NCBI RefSeq assembly: GCF_000224515.1
Contig: NZ_AGAF01000080.1
Location: 1 to 64,000 of the forward strand
Direction of reading: 5' to 3'
DNA: 64,000 nt
DNA from: Desulfosporosinus sp. OT
GTDB lineage: Bacteria > Bacillota > Desulfitobacteriia > Desulfitobacteriales > Desulfitobacteriaceae
In this document: in pieces, positions 51,553 to 60,499 of the stretch
Position numbering within the stretch: the stretch's first letter is position 1
Layout: the number at the start of each line of letters is the position of its first letter
Made by a program: the position numbers and the translations under genes
The notes under the pieces: model-generated
The model's database searches: none
What the model saw: only the letters and a program-made list of their open reading frames with translations
What the model was told of the DNA's origin: nothing

Positions 51553-52609
51553 TCACTGATAAAGTTTAATATTTCTCAAATGTTCAGCATACGTCTTAGC
51601 AAATGCATGATAACCATCTTTTTTGGCCACATAGTATAAAAAATCCGTTTGGGCCGGATGCAATGCCGCTTGTAGGGAGGCATCTCCAGGGTTGGCAATC
51701 GGCCCCGGCGGTAGCCCTTGGTGAAGATAAGTATTATACGGTGAAGGAATCTGCAGATCCTTGTTATAAAGTTTCGGTTTTGGGGTGCCCAGTATAAATT
51801 GGATAGTGGCATCCACTTGAAGGGGTTGGTTAATCTTTAATCGATTCATTAGCACTGAAGCAATTAGAGGTCGATCCGTTGCTTTTACCGCCTCTTTTTC
51901 AATCAAAGAGCCCAAGGTAACCCAGTCAGAAATCGAGAGCTTCTTTGAAACAAGTTGCTTCTGTACCTCTGGCGTTAGCTCCTTGGCAAACTGTTGAAGA
52001 AACATATCAATCACAGCATGTGGTTTTGCTTTCAAATCGATATAATAGGTGTCCGGAAATAAATACCCTTCTAAGTGGTGAATCCCTTTGGGGGCACCCT
52101 GTAAAAAGGGATATGAGAACGTATCGTCCGTAATAACCTTCGTAAATTCTTCTTGACTCCCAATCCCCTTTTGGACTAGAAGTGAGATAATTTGTTCCGT
52201 ATTGTACCCTTCCGGAATAGTCACATGACTAATACCTGTAAGTTCGGGGCCATTAAGCAATTCATTAATTATTTCGTCAGGAGACATTGTTGGCGCCAAT
52301 TTATAATCCCCAACATAAAGCTTGAAATTAGCTTCTCGTGACTTTGCTAACCATCTAAACACCCAAGCACTGCGGATGAGATGACGCTGTTGCAATTCCC
52401 CTCCGAGTTGATCTGCTGTTGTTCCAGGAGCAATTGTGACCTTCTCTCTATTACCTGTAGGAGCGTAAGGCTTTGTCGCCCATGACCACCAGGACAAGAA
52501 TCCAAAGCCCCCGACTAAGAGAACAAGAATAACACCCCTAAAGCTCTTCCACCGTCTTTTTTTCTTTTTGGGGACATATTCCCACTCTCTCTTTCCACTT
52601 ACTTTTCAC
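51553..52609 (-). CDS. mltG: Endolytic transglycosylase MltG (5' frameshift)
   Basis: A YceG/MltG lytic transglycosylase that cuts nascent glycan strands at the membrane. The continuous frame from 52497 has the LysM-like and catalytic regions (GISHVTIPEGYNTEQI, HLEGYLFPDTYYI with the catalytic Glu, and ASLIEKEA-like IEKEAVKATDRPL). Its membrane anchor (SFRGVILVLLVGGFGFLSWW) is open upstream but has no start. GTG at 52609, nine bases after the VanW gene and with a ribosome site, is in another frame. One more GA unit in the (GA)4 run (52585-52592) would join them into a 352-residue protein. Either phase-variable, broken or a sequencing slip. Confidence 0.85.
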
Positions 52610-52618
52610 GAACCCACT

Positions 52619-53962
52619 CTAACTTCCAACGCGCAGAATACGATTAGCTGGGGCATACGAGTCGCGACCGAGGAACTGCTTAGTTTCGGTTCCGCTAGCA
52701 TCACGAATGATCTTCCAAGTGTTAACAATAATCCCCTTTGAACCGAATTGCTCCTGAATAGTACGACCCGCGGGTAGTTTAGAATCCAGCCGTCTTTCCG
52801 TCTTATAGGCTATTGTCTTTACCACTTGTCTTTCAATGCGTACGGATTTGTCCGTCTTCTTACCCCAGATCCGAAGGGTCAGAGCACCTGGTTTAACATC
52901 TGCCCGTATATATACCAATGAAGTGGTATCATTCTTAAATTTAAAATCAGTATTAGGATAGTTGACCGTTGCATCTTGACCGGCAGGAACATAACTTACA
53001 GCTACCTCATGGGGAGCCCTTTCCACAACTCCTAAATTACTTAGAAGCACAGCATTATAGAGGGTTGAGGAAACTTGGCATATACCTCCACCAGTACCTT
53101 TGACATATTCGCCGTTAATTATAATGTAAGCATCTTTATACCCAGTACTTGGTTCACGAGGACCAACTGTATCATTGAAGGAAAATGTCTCTCCTGGACG
53201 TAGAATTTTTCGATCGATAGCTTTAGCCGCAACAGTCAAATTCGCAGAACGATTTTTCTCATTAACTGAGAATTTAGTCGTATACTCTCCAATAACGGTA
53301 TCAAAAGCTAAGTTTTTTACAGTCTCAGCGGTAACTGCAGCGGGCACTTCTTTCATCGGAATATCTATCCGTTCCGGTACCTTAGATAGAGGTATCTTTT
53401 GAATATTGCTAATCAGTCGATCAAGGTCAACTGTCCGACCACTCTGCGCAGAAGTTATAACAACCTTGTCATTAGCGATTTTATACGAAGCGTCTTTTGC
53501 CGGTTGGTTAAATTTCGTTAGTTTCTCATTAAGCGCCTTCTTTGCTTTCAATGAATCGACTTTAAGTACAGTCGGCAGAACCGTTCCGGGGGCAACCTGA
53601 GTCCCTTCTATTGTCTTCTGCGTATCCAAATCAATACCTATGTCTTTTAAGGTTATCGGAATCTCGGTTTCATTGTACAACAGTACACGCGTTTCTTCCA
53701 GCTTGTCCTTTGCCCATTCCTCTATTTTTATTGGTGCTTCAGAGACGGGCGTGCCACTTAAATCCAAACTTTCAACTTTTGTTCCCTCACCAATGATCTG
53801 ATTTGTAGCTCCAACACCTGAATTCTCTGAAGTTTGAGTGGAAGGGTTATTCGGCTCAATCATGTGGTTTGTAGGGAAGCATCCTCCAATAAGCAATGTC
53901 GAAAAAAAAAGAGCCAGAGCTTTATAAAGAGCCAAAGTCAATGTTTGTCTTATGTGCTTCAT
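52619..53962 (-). CDS. VanW/G5-domain lipoprotein
   Basis: A 447-residue exported protein. The signal peptide ends in the lipobox LIGGC, so it is a lipoprotein. A peptidoglycan-binding-like region (about 50-200) is followed by the VanW domain (RPGETFSFNDTVGPR, GGGICQVSSTLYNAVLLSNL, ERAPHEVAVSYVPAGQDA) and a C-terminal G5 domain. Family members sit in Gram-positive cell walls; the biochemical role is not settled. The ATG at 53962 has GGAGGTG upstream. It precedes mltG with nine bases between, so the two are probably coexpressed. Confidence 0.88.
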   Translation of the reverse strand: MKHIRQTLTLALYKALALFFSTLLIGGCFPTNHMIEPNNPSTQTSENSGVGATNQIIGEGTKVESLDLSGTPVSEAPIKIEEWAKDKLEETRVLLYNETEIPITLKDIGIDLDTQKTIEGTQVAPGTVLPTVLKVDSLKAKKALNEKLTKFNQPAKDASYKIANDKVVITSAQSGRTVDLDRLISNIQKIPLSKVPERIDIPMKEVPAAVTAETVKNLAFDTVIGEYTTKFSVNEKNRSANLTVAAKAIDRKILRPGETFSFNDTVGPREPSTGYKDAYIIINGEYVKGTGGGICQVSSTLYNAVLLSNLGVVERAPHEVAVSYVPAGQDATVNYPNTDFKFKNDTTSLVYIRADVKPGALTLRIWGKKTDKSVRIERQVVKTIAYKTERRLDSKLPAGRTIQEQFGSKGIIVNTWKIIRDASGTETKQFLGRDSYAPANRILRVGS

Positions 53963-54055
53963 AACCAACACCTCCACTTTTGTCAACGTTAGTATCTCCG
54001 TAGAATTGCAGGTTTATCGTTGAATTTTTTCCCTTTTTCTTCAATAAACAAGAAG

Positions 54056-54085
54056 AACTCGCTGAGATGATGATCTCAACGAGTT
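54056..54085 (-). terminator. Terminator between the DUF1292 and VanW genes
   Basis: AACTCGCTGAGA pairs with TCTCAACGAGTT around a six-base loop about 30 bases after the DUF1292 stop. T-rich DNA flanks it on both sides. Confidence 0.7.
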
Positions 54086-54112
54086 ATTTGTTTTCCTATG
54101 TAGATGTTAGGA

Positions 54113-54421
54113 TTATTCTTCTTCGGATTCTACTAGGTTTTCCCAAGCATCCGCCACTTTTTCCCACTCTTCATCGTCTTCGATGTCAAGCAGCATTTCG
54201 CCACCTTCAGCATCTTTGCCTAGTTTAAGGATAATAGCCTCATCGGCTTCCTCATCTTCGGATTCATCCTCCGAAATAGGCATCAGGACAAAATATGTCG
54301 AGCCTTCAAGTTCCAAGGTATCAAGATGGAGAAACTCATGGTCTTTTCCCTCATCATCTGTTAGCACAACTGTGTCAAATTCCTCAGCGTCATGCTCATG
54401 GTCATGATCATGTTCAGTCAT
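54113..54421 (-). CDS. yrzB: DUF1292 family acidic protein (YrzB-like)
   Basis: A 102-residue strongly acidic protein. It begins MTEHDHDHEHD, a possible metal-binding His cluster, continues VVLTDDEGKDHEFLHLDTLE and YFVLMPI, and ends in a Glu/Asp tail. It belongs to the conserved alaS-ireB-ruvX-DUF1292 cluster of Firmicutes. Function is unknown. The ATG at 54421 has GAGGTGAA upstream. Confidence 0.88.
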   Translation of the reverse strand: MTEHDHDHEHDAEEFDTVVLTDDEGKDHEFLHLDTLELEGSTYFVLMPISEDESEDEEADEAIILKLGKDAEGGEMLLDIEDDEEWEKVADAWENLVESEEE

Positions 54422-54483
54422 ATAATTCACCTCTTATCAAAGATATGGTCATTGTACTATTGTAGGTAATGATTGTCAAATAC

Positions 54484-54906
54484 TCACACCGGAATATTTT
54501 TGCTCTGCCTACGATCCAGATAGCCCTGAAGTATAAAAACAGCTGCCATCTTATCAATCACAAGCTTCCGTTTCGAGCGCGACACATCCGCTTCCAGAAG
54601 GGTCCGCTGCGCAGCTACCGTGCTTAGACGCTCATCCCATAACTCCACTAGAAGCCCAAACTCCGAACGTAAAAGTTCAGCAAACTCAGAGGTTGCTTCA
54701 CAACGCGGCCCCAGTGTTCCATTCATATTCTTCGGATAGCCTATGACGATCTCATTAACCTCATACTCACGGATGAGTTCACGCAACTCATCGATCTCCT
54801 TCTTCGAGCGCCTAATCGTCTTAACCCCCTGAGCCGTCCAAAAAAAAGCATCGCTCACCGCCACGCCAATCGTCTTCGACCCAAAATCCAACCCCATAAT
54901 TCGCAT
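54484..54906 (-). CDS. ruvX: Holliday junction resolvase-like RNase RuvX/YqgF
   Basis: A 140-residue RNase H-fold protein. [19 protein letters not shown] carries the first catalytic Asp, [16 protein letters not shown] the second strand, and [18 protein letters not shown] the conserved DER(L/F)ST motif; [14 protein letters not shown] closes the site. It is proposed to act in 16S rRNA 5' processing or junction resolution. The ATG at 54906 has GGGAGGGG upstream. It is part of the alaS cluster. Confidence 0.93.
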   Translation of the reverse strand: MRIMGLDFGSKTIGVAVSDAFFWTAQGVKTIRRSKKEIDELRELIREYEVNEIVIGYPKNMNGTLGPRCEATSEFAELLRSEFGLLVELWDERLSTVAAQRTLLEADVSRSKRKLVIDKMAAVFILQGYLDRRQSKNIPV

Positions 54907-54956
54907 AATATCCCCTCCCAGCAAACCTACCCCTAGTATAAGAAATCATTAAGTTA

Positions 54957-55901
54957 TTATACGATCTTAAGGCAAAAATGCGAGCAAACTCTCCCACAAT
55001 ACCCACAAAGCACACACGCCTCAGTATCTACCACTGCGACCATGTCTTCAAGGTGCAATGCACCCTGCGGGCAGGCTTCCAAACAACGCCCACACCCTTG
55101 GCACCAATCAGCAATATAAAGTTTCCGCTCTCTATGTTTGACTTTTTCCTGCAAGTCTTGCGGAATAACCTTCTCTGCCAACAAAAGAAGGTTATAATCC
55201 ACCTCTTCCCGGCTAGACATTCCTAAAGCCATGGCCTGTACACCCTTAATACTTCGAACAAAGGCCACAGCTTTTTCCGGGTCATGGGCTAAATGCCCAC
55301 CCCCAAAAACCTTCATGGCATATATTCCAATACCTAAATCTGCCGCAAACGAAATGGCCTCGAGCATATCGCTTAAATTCCCATCGATAATCCCTAACCC
55401 TTGGTAATTCAAGATTGGATGAATTACATCAAGACCTGGTTGGAGCGCTCCAGCCCGGACTCCGGCAACAGCATGCGTCGAAATGCCGATCCAGCGGACG
55501 ATGCCCTTTTCCTTGGCCCTCAGAAGTTCTTCCCAAGCGCCTGAATGCCCTTTGAGGGTATGGGCGCTTTCTTGTTCGTGAAGCAAAAAATAATCAAGTG
55601 TTTCCCGCTTGAGAGCAGTTCGCGCCTTTTCCAGGCTCTGGCGCATTTCTACGGCAGTGACGGAGTATGATTTACTAATAATGCGCACATCGGGATAACC
55701 CTTTGTCGCTGCAGCAATTTGCTCATAGTTATCATAAATTTCCGCCGTATCAATCCAATTTACCCCATGCTCAAGGGCATACTTCAGAACTAAAGTCCCT
55801 TCTTCATGCGTCACACGTCCTTGTAGCGGGGATATGGCTAAGCTTCCGAAGCACACCTCCGAAACTTGCGGCCCCCATAAACCTAGTTTAACTTGGCGCA
55901 T
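54957..55901 (-). CDS. Aldo/keto reductase with C-terminal 4Fe-4S ferredoxin domain
   Basis: A 314-residue protein. Residues 1-245 are an aldo/keto reductase barrel (FGSLAISPLQG, NWIDTAEIYDNYEQI with the catalytic Asp-Tyr, DYFLLHEQ, GISTHAV). Residues 265-314 hold two 4Fe-4S motifs (CQGCGRCLEACPQGA and CVLCGYCGRVCSHFC). Such ferredoxin-fused reductases are common in anaerobes; substrates are unknown. The ATG at 55901 follows AAAGGAGAG. Its position between ireB and ruvX interrupts an otherwise widely conserved gene block. Confidence 0.9.
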   Translation of the reverse strand: MRQVKLGLWGPQVSEVCFGSLAISPLQGRVTHEEGTLVLKYALEHGVNWIDTAEIYDNYEQIAAATKGYPDVRIISKSYSVTAVEMRQSLEKARTALKRETLDYFLLHEQESAHTLKGHSGAWEELLRAKEKGIVRWIGISTHAVAGVRAGALQPGLDVIHPILNYQGLGIIDGNLSDMLEAISFAADLGIGIYAMKVFGGGHLAHDPEKAVAFVRSIKGVQAMALGMSSREEVDYNLLLLAEKVIPQDLQEKVKHRERKLYIADWCQGCGRCLEACPQGALHLEDMVAVVDTEACVLCGYCGRVCSHFCLKIV

Positions 55902-56071
55902 ATCCACTCTCCTTTTCAAGGCCAGTTTGAAGCTTGAGTCGCGAGGCTCGAACATCGAATTCAAGTCAGAAATTCCAGGCCAAAGGCAGATATTACCCAT
56001 CGCGCAACGTGCTTCACACGACGTATCGTGCATCGCCCTTCGATATCGAACCTCGTGCATCGCTAAAGGCG

Positions 56072-56099
56072 AAACCCTCACCACGTCCAGTGAGGGTTT
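56072..56099 (-). terminator. Terminator after ireB
   Basis: A ten-base stem AAACCCTCAC with its complement, eight-base loop, 13 bases after the ireB stop. Just beyond it (about 55930-56065) lies CGAA-rich repeat DNA like that at 7464-7588. Confidence 0.75.
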
Positions 56100-56111
56100 A
56101 ATCTATCTCGA

Positions 56112-56366
56112 TCATTTGGCATTCAAATAGGTTCTGACCAGCTCTTCAATCAGCTCAAAACGTTCAAGTTTACGAATCATCGCTCTCGCCTGATTATGAC
56201 TGGTAATATAAACAGGGTCTCCGGACATGAGATAGCCAACCATCTGGTTTATCGGGTCGTACCCTTTTTCCTGCAAAGCAGCATACACCTTCTGTAAAAC
56301 ATCGTGAGCAGAAACAACTTCTTCTCCTACGGCCTTAAACATCATGGTTTCTTCCATTCGATCCAT
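56112..56366 (-). CDS. ireB: IreB family regulatory phosphoprotein (UPF0297)
   Basis: An 84-residue protein with the family pattern [31 protein letters not shown] and [19 protein letters not shown]; the first Thr is the likely target of the PASTA kinase IreK in enterococci (established for IreB). Length is normal. The ATG at 56366 has AAAGGGGG upstream. It lies directly after alaS, as in most Firmicutes. Confidence 0.93.
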   Translation of the reverse strand: MDRMEETMMFKAVGEEVVSAHDVLQKVYAALQEKGYDPINQMVGYLMSGDPVYITSHNQARAMIRKLERFELIEELVRTYLNAK

Positions 56367-56439
56367 TTGCCTATCCCCCTTTCGACTTCCACTGTCTTAC
56401 CTTCGTTAAAGAGATTCTAAGTTTCTCGAGGCTTCTCCT

Positions 56440-59073
56440 CTATTTTTTTAAAAATCCTCGGAGAATTGTTGGGACTCGATCAATGGCTTCGCCTAATTTG
56501 CTGGGATCTTTCCCACCAGCTTGGGCCATATCTGGACGACCACCACCACTGCCACCCGTTATTTTAGCCACTTCTTTTATAATGTGTCCGGCATGAAGCC
56601 CACTTAAACCTGTTGGAGTGACAACGGTTACGAAGTTAACCTTTCCTTCGCTTACCGCACCCAAGACAATGACCCCGGCTTTGAGCTTAACTCGTAATAA
56701 ATCCACCATTTGACGAAGGCCCTCCATGTCTGAGACATGGACTTGGGCAGCTATTACCTGAATTCCTTCAATATCCACAACACGCTTTAATAACCCCTCA
56801 GCTTCATTCTTACCGAGTTTTGCCTGAAGTTGTGCGATTTCCCGCTCAAGGTCTTTCACTTGGCTCGCCAGCCCATTGACACGCTTACCCACTTCTAAAG
56901 GTTGAGCTTTGAGGATTTGGGCAACTTCCATTACCTGCTCATCAAGGGCACGGAGATAGGCTAAAGCTTCTAATCCAGCCACCGCTTCAATCCGGCGTAG
57001 GCCTGCCCCAATTCCACCCTCACTTAAAATTTTAACTAATCCAATCTCCCCTGTGTTTTTGACATGGGTTCCCCCGCACAACTCTTGACTGAACCTTCCC
57101 ATTCGAACAACGCGAACGGTCTCGCCATATTTTTCCCCAAATAGAGCCGTTGCTCCGCTATTTTTTGCTTCATTTAACGACATCTCAGTTGCTTCTACTG
57201 GCATATTCTTTAACACGGCTTCGTTAATAAGACCCTCTACAGCTTTAAGTCCATCCGGTGTCAACGGTGAAAAATGAGTAAAGTCAAAGCGCAAGCGTTC
57301 CGGCGTAACCAATGAACCAGCTTGCTGTACATGTTCCCCTAAAACGGAGCGTAGAGCAGCTTGTAAGAGGTGAGTCGCACTATGATGACGTGTCGTAGCC
57401 TGGTGAGAAAAGTTGTCGACTTCAGCTTCCACTGTTTCTCCAACATGTAAAACCCCTGTCGTAACCTTTACGCGGTGATAGATAGTACCTGTTACACCCT
57501 TTTTCACTTCCAGCACTCTGGCCTCAGCCCGAGGGGTTTTTAGTACTCCACTGTCTGACACCTGACCTCCGCTTTCTGCATAAAACGGAGTCTCAGCAAG
57601 GAAGACCATGACCTCTTCTCCTGCTCCTGCATCCTGCATCTCCGTGCCGTCAACAAACAGTCCTGCAATCCGAGTCACTGCCGAAACCTGTTCATACCCA
57701 ACAAAGGGTGTAGCTCCTAATTGCTTTGCTTTTTCAATGAGTTCTGGGCTTTCAGCCACAGCACGCATTTGTTGAGATTGTTCTTTAGCCTGGAGACGAT
57801 GCTCCTCGGCAGCCGTTTTGTAAGACTCCATATCAATCGACAGCCCATGTTCTTCAAGAATTTCTTCGGTCAATTCCGCTGGGAAACCGTAAGTTTCGTA
57901 AAGATAAAAAGCATCCTGTCCAGTTAACACGGTCTCGCCCTGTTTGACGATCTCTTTGATTTTTTCTTGCAATAGCTGAGTACCTTGCTCCAGCGTTGCT
58001 TGAAAATTCTTTTCTTCTAAATTCAAATGGTTAAGGATAAAATTCTCGTTTTCCTTGAGTTCTGGATAGGCATGAGAATAATCCCTTTGAATAATCCGAA
58101 AAACGGATTCCAAGAACGATTTCTCAATTCCCAAGAGTTTGGCATACCGAATAGCACGGCGCAAAATCCGACGGAGAACATATCCTCTCCCCTCATTATT
58201 CGGCCGAATTCCATCTGCTAGCATAAACGATACTGATCGAACGTGGTCTGCTACCACCTTCAACGCCAGATCACTTTTAGGGTTATCCTTATACTTAATT
58301 CCCCCCAGTTCGGCCACATAGTCAATAATGGGTCGGAATAAATCGGTATCAAAATTAGTCTCCACCCCTTGCATGACCGAGGCAATCCGCTCTAGACCCA
58401 TACCCGTATCAATGTTTTGTTTCGGGAGAGGAGTTAGTACGCCCGCCTCATCACGATTGAATTGCATGAAAACCAAATTCCAGATTTCCAAGTAACGATC
58501 ACAATCGCAACTACCAGCACCGCAGTCCGGCTTGCCACACCCTCTCGCTTCTCCGAGATCCACATAAATTTCTGAACAGGGGCCACAAGGACCTGTTGGT
58601 CCCGCCGCCCAAAAGTTTTCCGGGTCTCCTATGATTCGTTCAGCCTTGACACCGGCTTGCTCCACCCATATTCTTTTTGCTTCCTCATCTTCTGGGTAAA
58701 TCGTCACCCAAAGTTTTTCGACAGGGATTTTTAATACTTCAGTGATATACTCCCAAGCCCAAGGAATCGCCTCATTTTTAAAGTAGTCCCCAAACGAAAA
58801 GTTTCCCAACATTTCGAAATAGGTATGATGTCGGGCTGTTTTGCCTACTTCTTCAAGGTCAGGGGTACGAACGCATTTTTGGGCAGTCGTGGCTCGTGGA
58901 AAGGGAGGTTCAACCCGACGTTGAAAATACGGTTTAAAGGGAACCATTCCGGCGACCGTTAATAAAAGAGTTGGATCATCCTTGGGAATGAGCGAAGCAC
59001 TCGGCAAAATTTTATGACCTTTAGCCTCAAAATACTTAAGAAACATGTCCCTCAATTCATTGCCTGTATACAT
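56440..59073 (-). CDS. alaS: Alanyl-tRNA synthetase
   Basis: A class II synthetase, 877 residues, with editing. The N-terminal core carries ELRDMFLKYFEAKGHKI and VRTPDLEEVGKTARHHTYFEMLGNF. The zinc-editing domain has RHHSATHLLQAAL and CGGTHV, and the C-terminal DHHA1 domain ends GGSGGGRPDMAQAGGKDP. A cysteine patch CGKPDCGAGSCDCDRYLEIWNL, an insertion in the core, is of the type found in clostridial and other anaerobe AlaRS. The ATG at 59073 has AAAGGAGTG upstream. Controlled by the T-box leader that follows. Confidence 0.97.
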   Translation of the reverse strand: MYTGNELRDMFLKYFEAKGHKILPSASLIPKDDPTLLLTVAGMVPFKPYFQRRVEPPFPRATTAQKCVRTPDLEEVGKTARHHTYFEMLGNFSFGDYFKNEAIPWAWEYITEVLKIPVEKLWVTIYPEDEEAKRIWVEQAGVKAERIIGDPENFWAAGPTGPCGPCSEIYVDLGEARGCGKPDCGAGSCDCDRYLEIWNLVFMQFNRDEAGVLTPLPKQNIDTGMGLERIASVMQGVETNFDTDLFRPIIDYVAELGGIKYKDNPKSDLALKVVADHVRSVSFMLADGIRPNNEGRGYVLRRILRRAIRYAKLLGIEKSFLESVFRIIQRDYSHAYPELKENENFILNHLNLEEKNFQATLEQGTQLLQEKIKEIVKQGETVLTGQDAFYLYETYGFPAELTEEILEEHGLSIDMESYKTAAEEHRLQAKEQSQQMRAVAESPELIEKAKQLGATPFVGYEQVSAVTRIAGLFVDGTEMQDAGAGEEVMVFLAETPFYAESGGQVSDSGVLKTPRAEARVLEVKKGVTGTIYHRVKVTTGVLHVGETVEAEVDNFSHQATTRHHSATHLLQAALRSVLGEHVQQAGSLVTPERLRFDFTHFSPLTPDGLKAVEGLINEAVLKNMPVEATEMSLNEAKNSGATALFGEKYGETVRVVRMGRFSQELCGGTHVKNTGEIGLVKILSEGGIGAGLRRIEAVAGLEALAYLRALDEQVMEVAQILKAQPLEVGKRVNGLASQVKDLEREIAQLQAKLGKNEAEGLLKRVVDIEGIQVIAAQVHVSDMEGLRQMVDLLRVKLKAGVIVLGAVSEGKVNFVTVVTPTGLSGLHAGHIIKEVAKITGGSGGGRPDMAQAGGKDPSKLGEAIDRVPTILRGFLKK

Positions 59074-59149
59074 GTACGAACACTCCTTTAAAATTCATAA
59101 AGAAAGCTTTGCTTCTCCTAGCAAAACTTGACTTAATAATTTAGTAAAA

Positions 59150-59305
59150 AAATAATCCCACCCTACATTATTATCAGGGACGAGATTTCTTCGCGGTTCC
59201 ACCCTGCTTATCTTACGGGCTATCGATACTTATTCTTATTAGTTTATTTCCTATGGAAAACCGAGCTATGTCTTGCTTTCTAGCTAGACAAAATTCCCAT
59301 TGTTT
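59150..59305 (-). promoter_or_regulatory. T-box leader of alaS, unusually short
   Basis: On the minus strand AGCAGGGTGGAACCGCG (59191-59208) is a classic T-box element, followed by a terminator-type stem (AATCTCGTCCCT with AGGGTGGGATT) and a T run at 59152-59187. Only about 100 bases separate it from the promoter, and no AGTA/specifier-bulge Stem I is visible. The T-box core reads TGGA, which would match a UCCA end, while tRNA-Ala ends ACCA. Confidence 0.75.
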
Positions 59306-59309
59306 CTAG

Positions 59310-59339
59310 AGTATATACAGGGAATGTCTTTTTTGTCAA
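59310..59339 (-). promoter_or_regulatory. Sigma-A promoter of alaS
   Basis: TTGACA (59334-59339) and TATACT (59310-59315) with an 18-base spacer on the minus strand, immediately after the AI-2E gene stop. This fixes the leader start near 59303. Confidence 0.75.
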
Positions 59340-59344
59340 CCACC

Positions 59345-60376
59345 TTAGACCTTTGTCGAAACAAGCCTAAAATAAATATGCTTAAAAATAACTCGTATCA
59401 CTGCAGCCAAAGGCACAGCGAAGAGCATACCCCAAAATCCAGCAATTTCTCCACATGCCAATAGGGCAAACACAACCCAAAGAGGATGCAGCCCTACACT
59501 TTCCCCCATAAGTTTAGGCGAAATAATATTTCCTTCAAGCTGTTGCACAATAAAAATAACCAGAGCAACTTTAAGGGCCATGCCCGGGGACTTGGTAAGT
59601 GCTAGCAATAGAGATGGCACCGCCCCAATCACAGGTCCGAAGTAAGGAATGAGGTCAAAAATTCCGCATATCAAACCTATTAGCAGTGCATACTCCATGC
59701 CTACTATTTTTACACCAACCCCAATTAACACTCCTACGATCACCGCGATGACCAAATCACCTCGCACAAATTGTCGAATTACATGGTTAATGTCTTGCCA
59801 CAACCGTCGCCATTCCATCCGCCAGCGTTGAGGGATAATTCGAAAAAAGCTATCCTCCAAACCTTTCCAATCAGCTAACAGATAGAGGGTGATAACCGGA
59901 GATAATATGTAAAGAGTGACTGTCGACAAGGCATTGGGTAAATTCGCTAAAAATAAGTTAAGCCGCTCGGCAATAATTACTTCCCCCTGCCCTAAATGTT
60001 GATCCAAGACAAGGGCAACACGACTGGGCAAACCTGTAGCCTTAAACTGCTCTCGGAAACCTTCTATCCTCTCTGTGACCGACTGAATTGTATTCGGTAA
60101 GATCACCGCTAATTTGCTAAGTTCATTATAGATTATTGGGAGAATGATAAAAATAATGATCGCCAAAACAGCGATTATTCCAGTGAAAACAATTGCGATC
60201 GACTTATTTCGACTAATTCGGTGCCGTTCTAACCCATCAACTAGAGGATTCAAGAGATAAGCAAGTACAAAAGCTAGGAAAAACGGGCCCAGTATTGTCC
60301 TCACCTTGAAAAGGAGCAAAACCCCTAAGAGTAGACAAATTCCCGTGAAAATCCATTTCCAATACTTGTATTTCAT
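59345..60376 (-). CDS. yrrI: AI-2E family membrane protein (YrrI-like permease)
   Basis: A 343-residue membrane protein of the AI-2E transporter superfamily, with about eight helices. The N-terminal FLAFVLAYLLNPLVDGLERH motif, a large loop, and the C-terminal LICGIFDLIPYFGPVIGAVP and GLHPLWVVFALLACGEIAGFWGML (in two parts) are family signatures. Members export peptides or small signals, or exchange Na+/H+; the substrate is not clear. The ATG at 60376 has AAGGGGG upstream. In Firmicutes it often lies upstream of alaS. Confidence 0.88.
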   Translation of the reverse strand: MKYKYWKWIFTGICLLLGVLLLFKVRTILGPFFLAFVLAYLLNPLVDGLERHRISRNKSIAIVFTGIIAVLAIIIFIILPIIYNELSKLAVILPNTIQSVTERIEGFREQFKATGLPSRVALVLDQHLGQGEVIIAERLNLFLANLPNALSTVTLYILSPVITLYLLADWKGLEDSFFRIIPQRWRMEWRRLWQDINHVIRQFVRGDLVIAVIVGVLIGVGVKIVGMEYALLIGLICGIFDLIPYFGPVIGAVPSLLLALTKSPGMALKVALVIFIVQQLEGNIISPKLMGESVGLHPLWVVFALLACGEIAGFWGMLFAVPLAAVIRVIFKHIYFRLVSTKV

Positions 60377-60451
60377 CCTCATCCCCCTTCCCAAGGCCCT
60401 TTGGGTCTAATAAAACCCGTGAATTTTATACTATTAGATTGATCATAAAGA

Positions 60452-60475
60452 AAAGCGCACAATGCGCGCTTTTTT
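60452..60475 (+). terminator. Terminator-like hairpin upstream of the AI-2E gene
   Basis: AAAGCGC pairs with GCGCTTT and is followed by TTTTTT on the plus strand. The minus-strand version is flanked by a GAAAA run. It separates the AI-2E gene from the repeat block. Confidence 0.6.
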
Positions 60476-60499
60476 CGGTAATATAAACATTTTAGTGTT

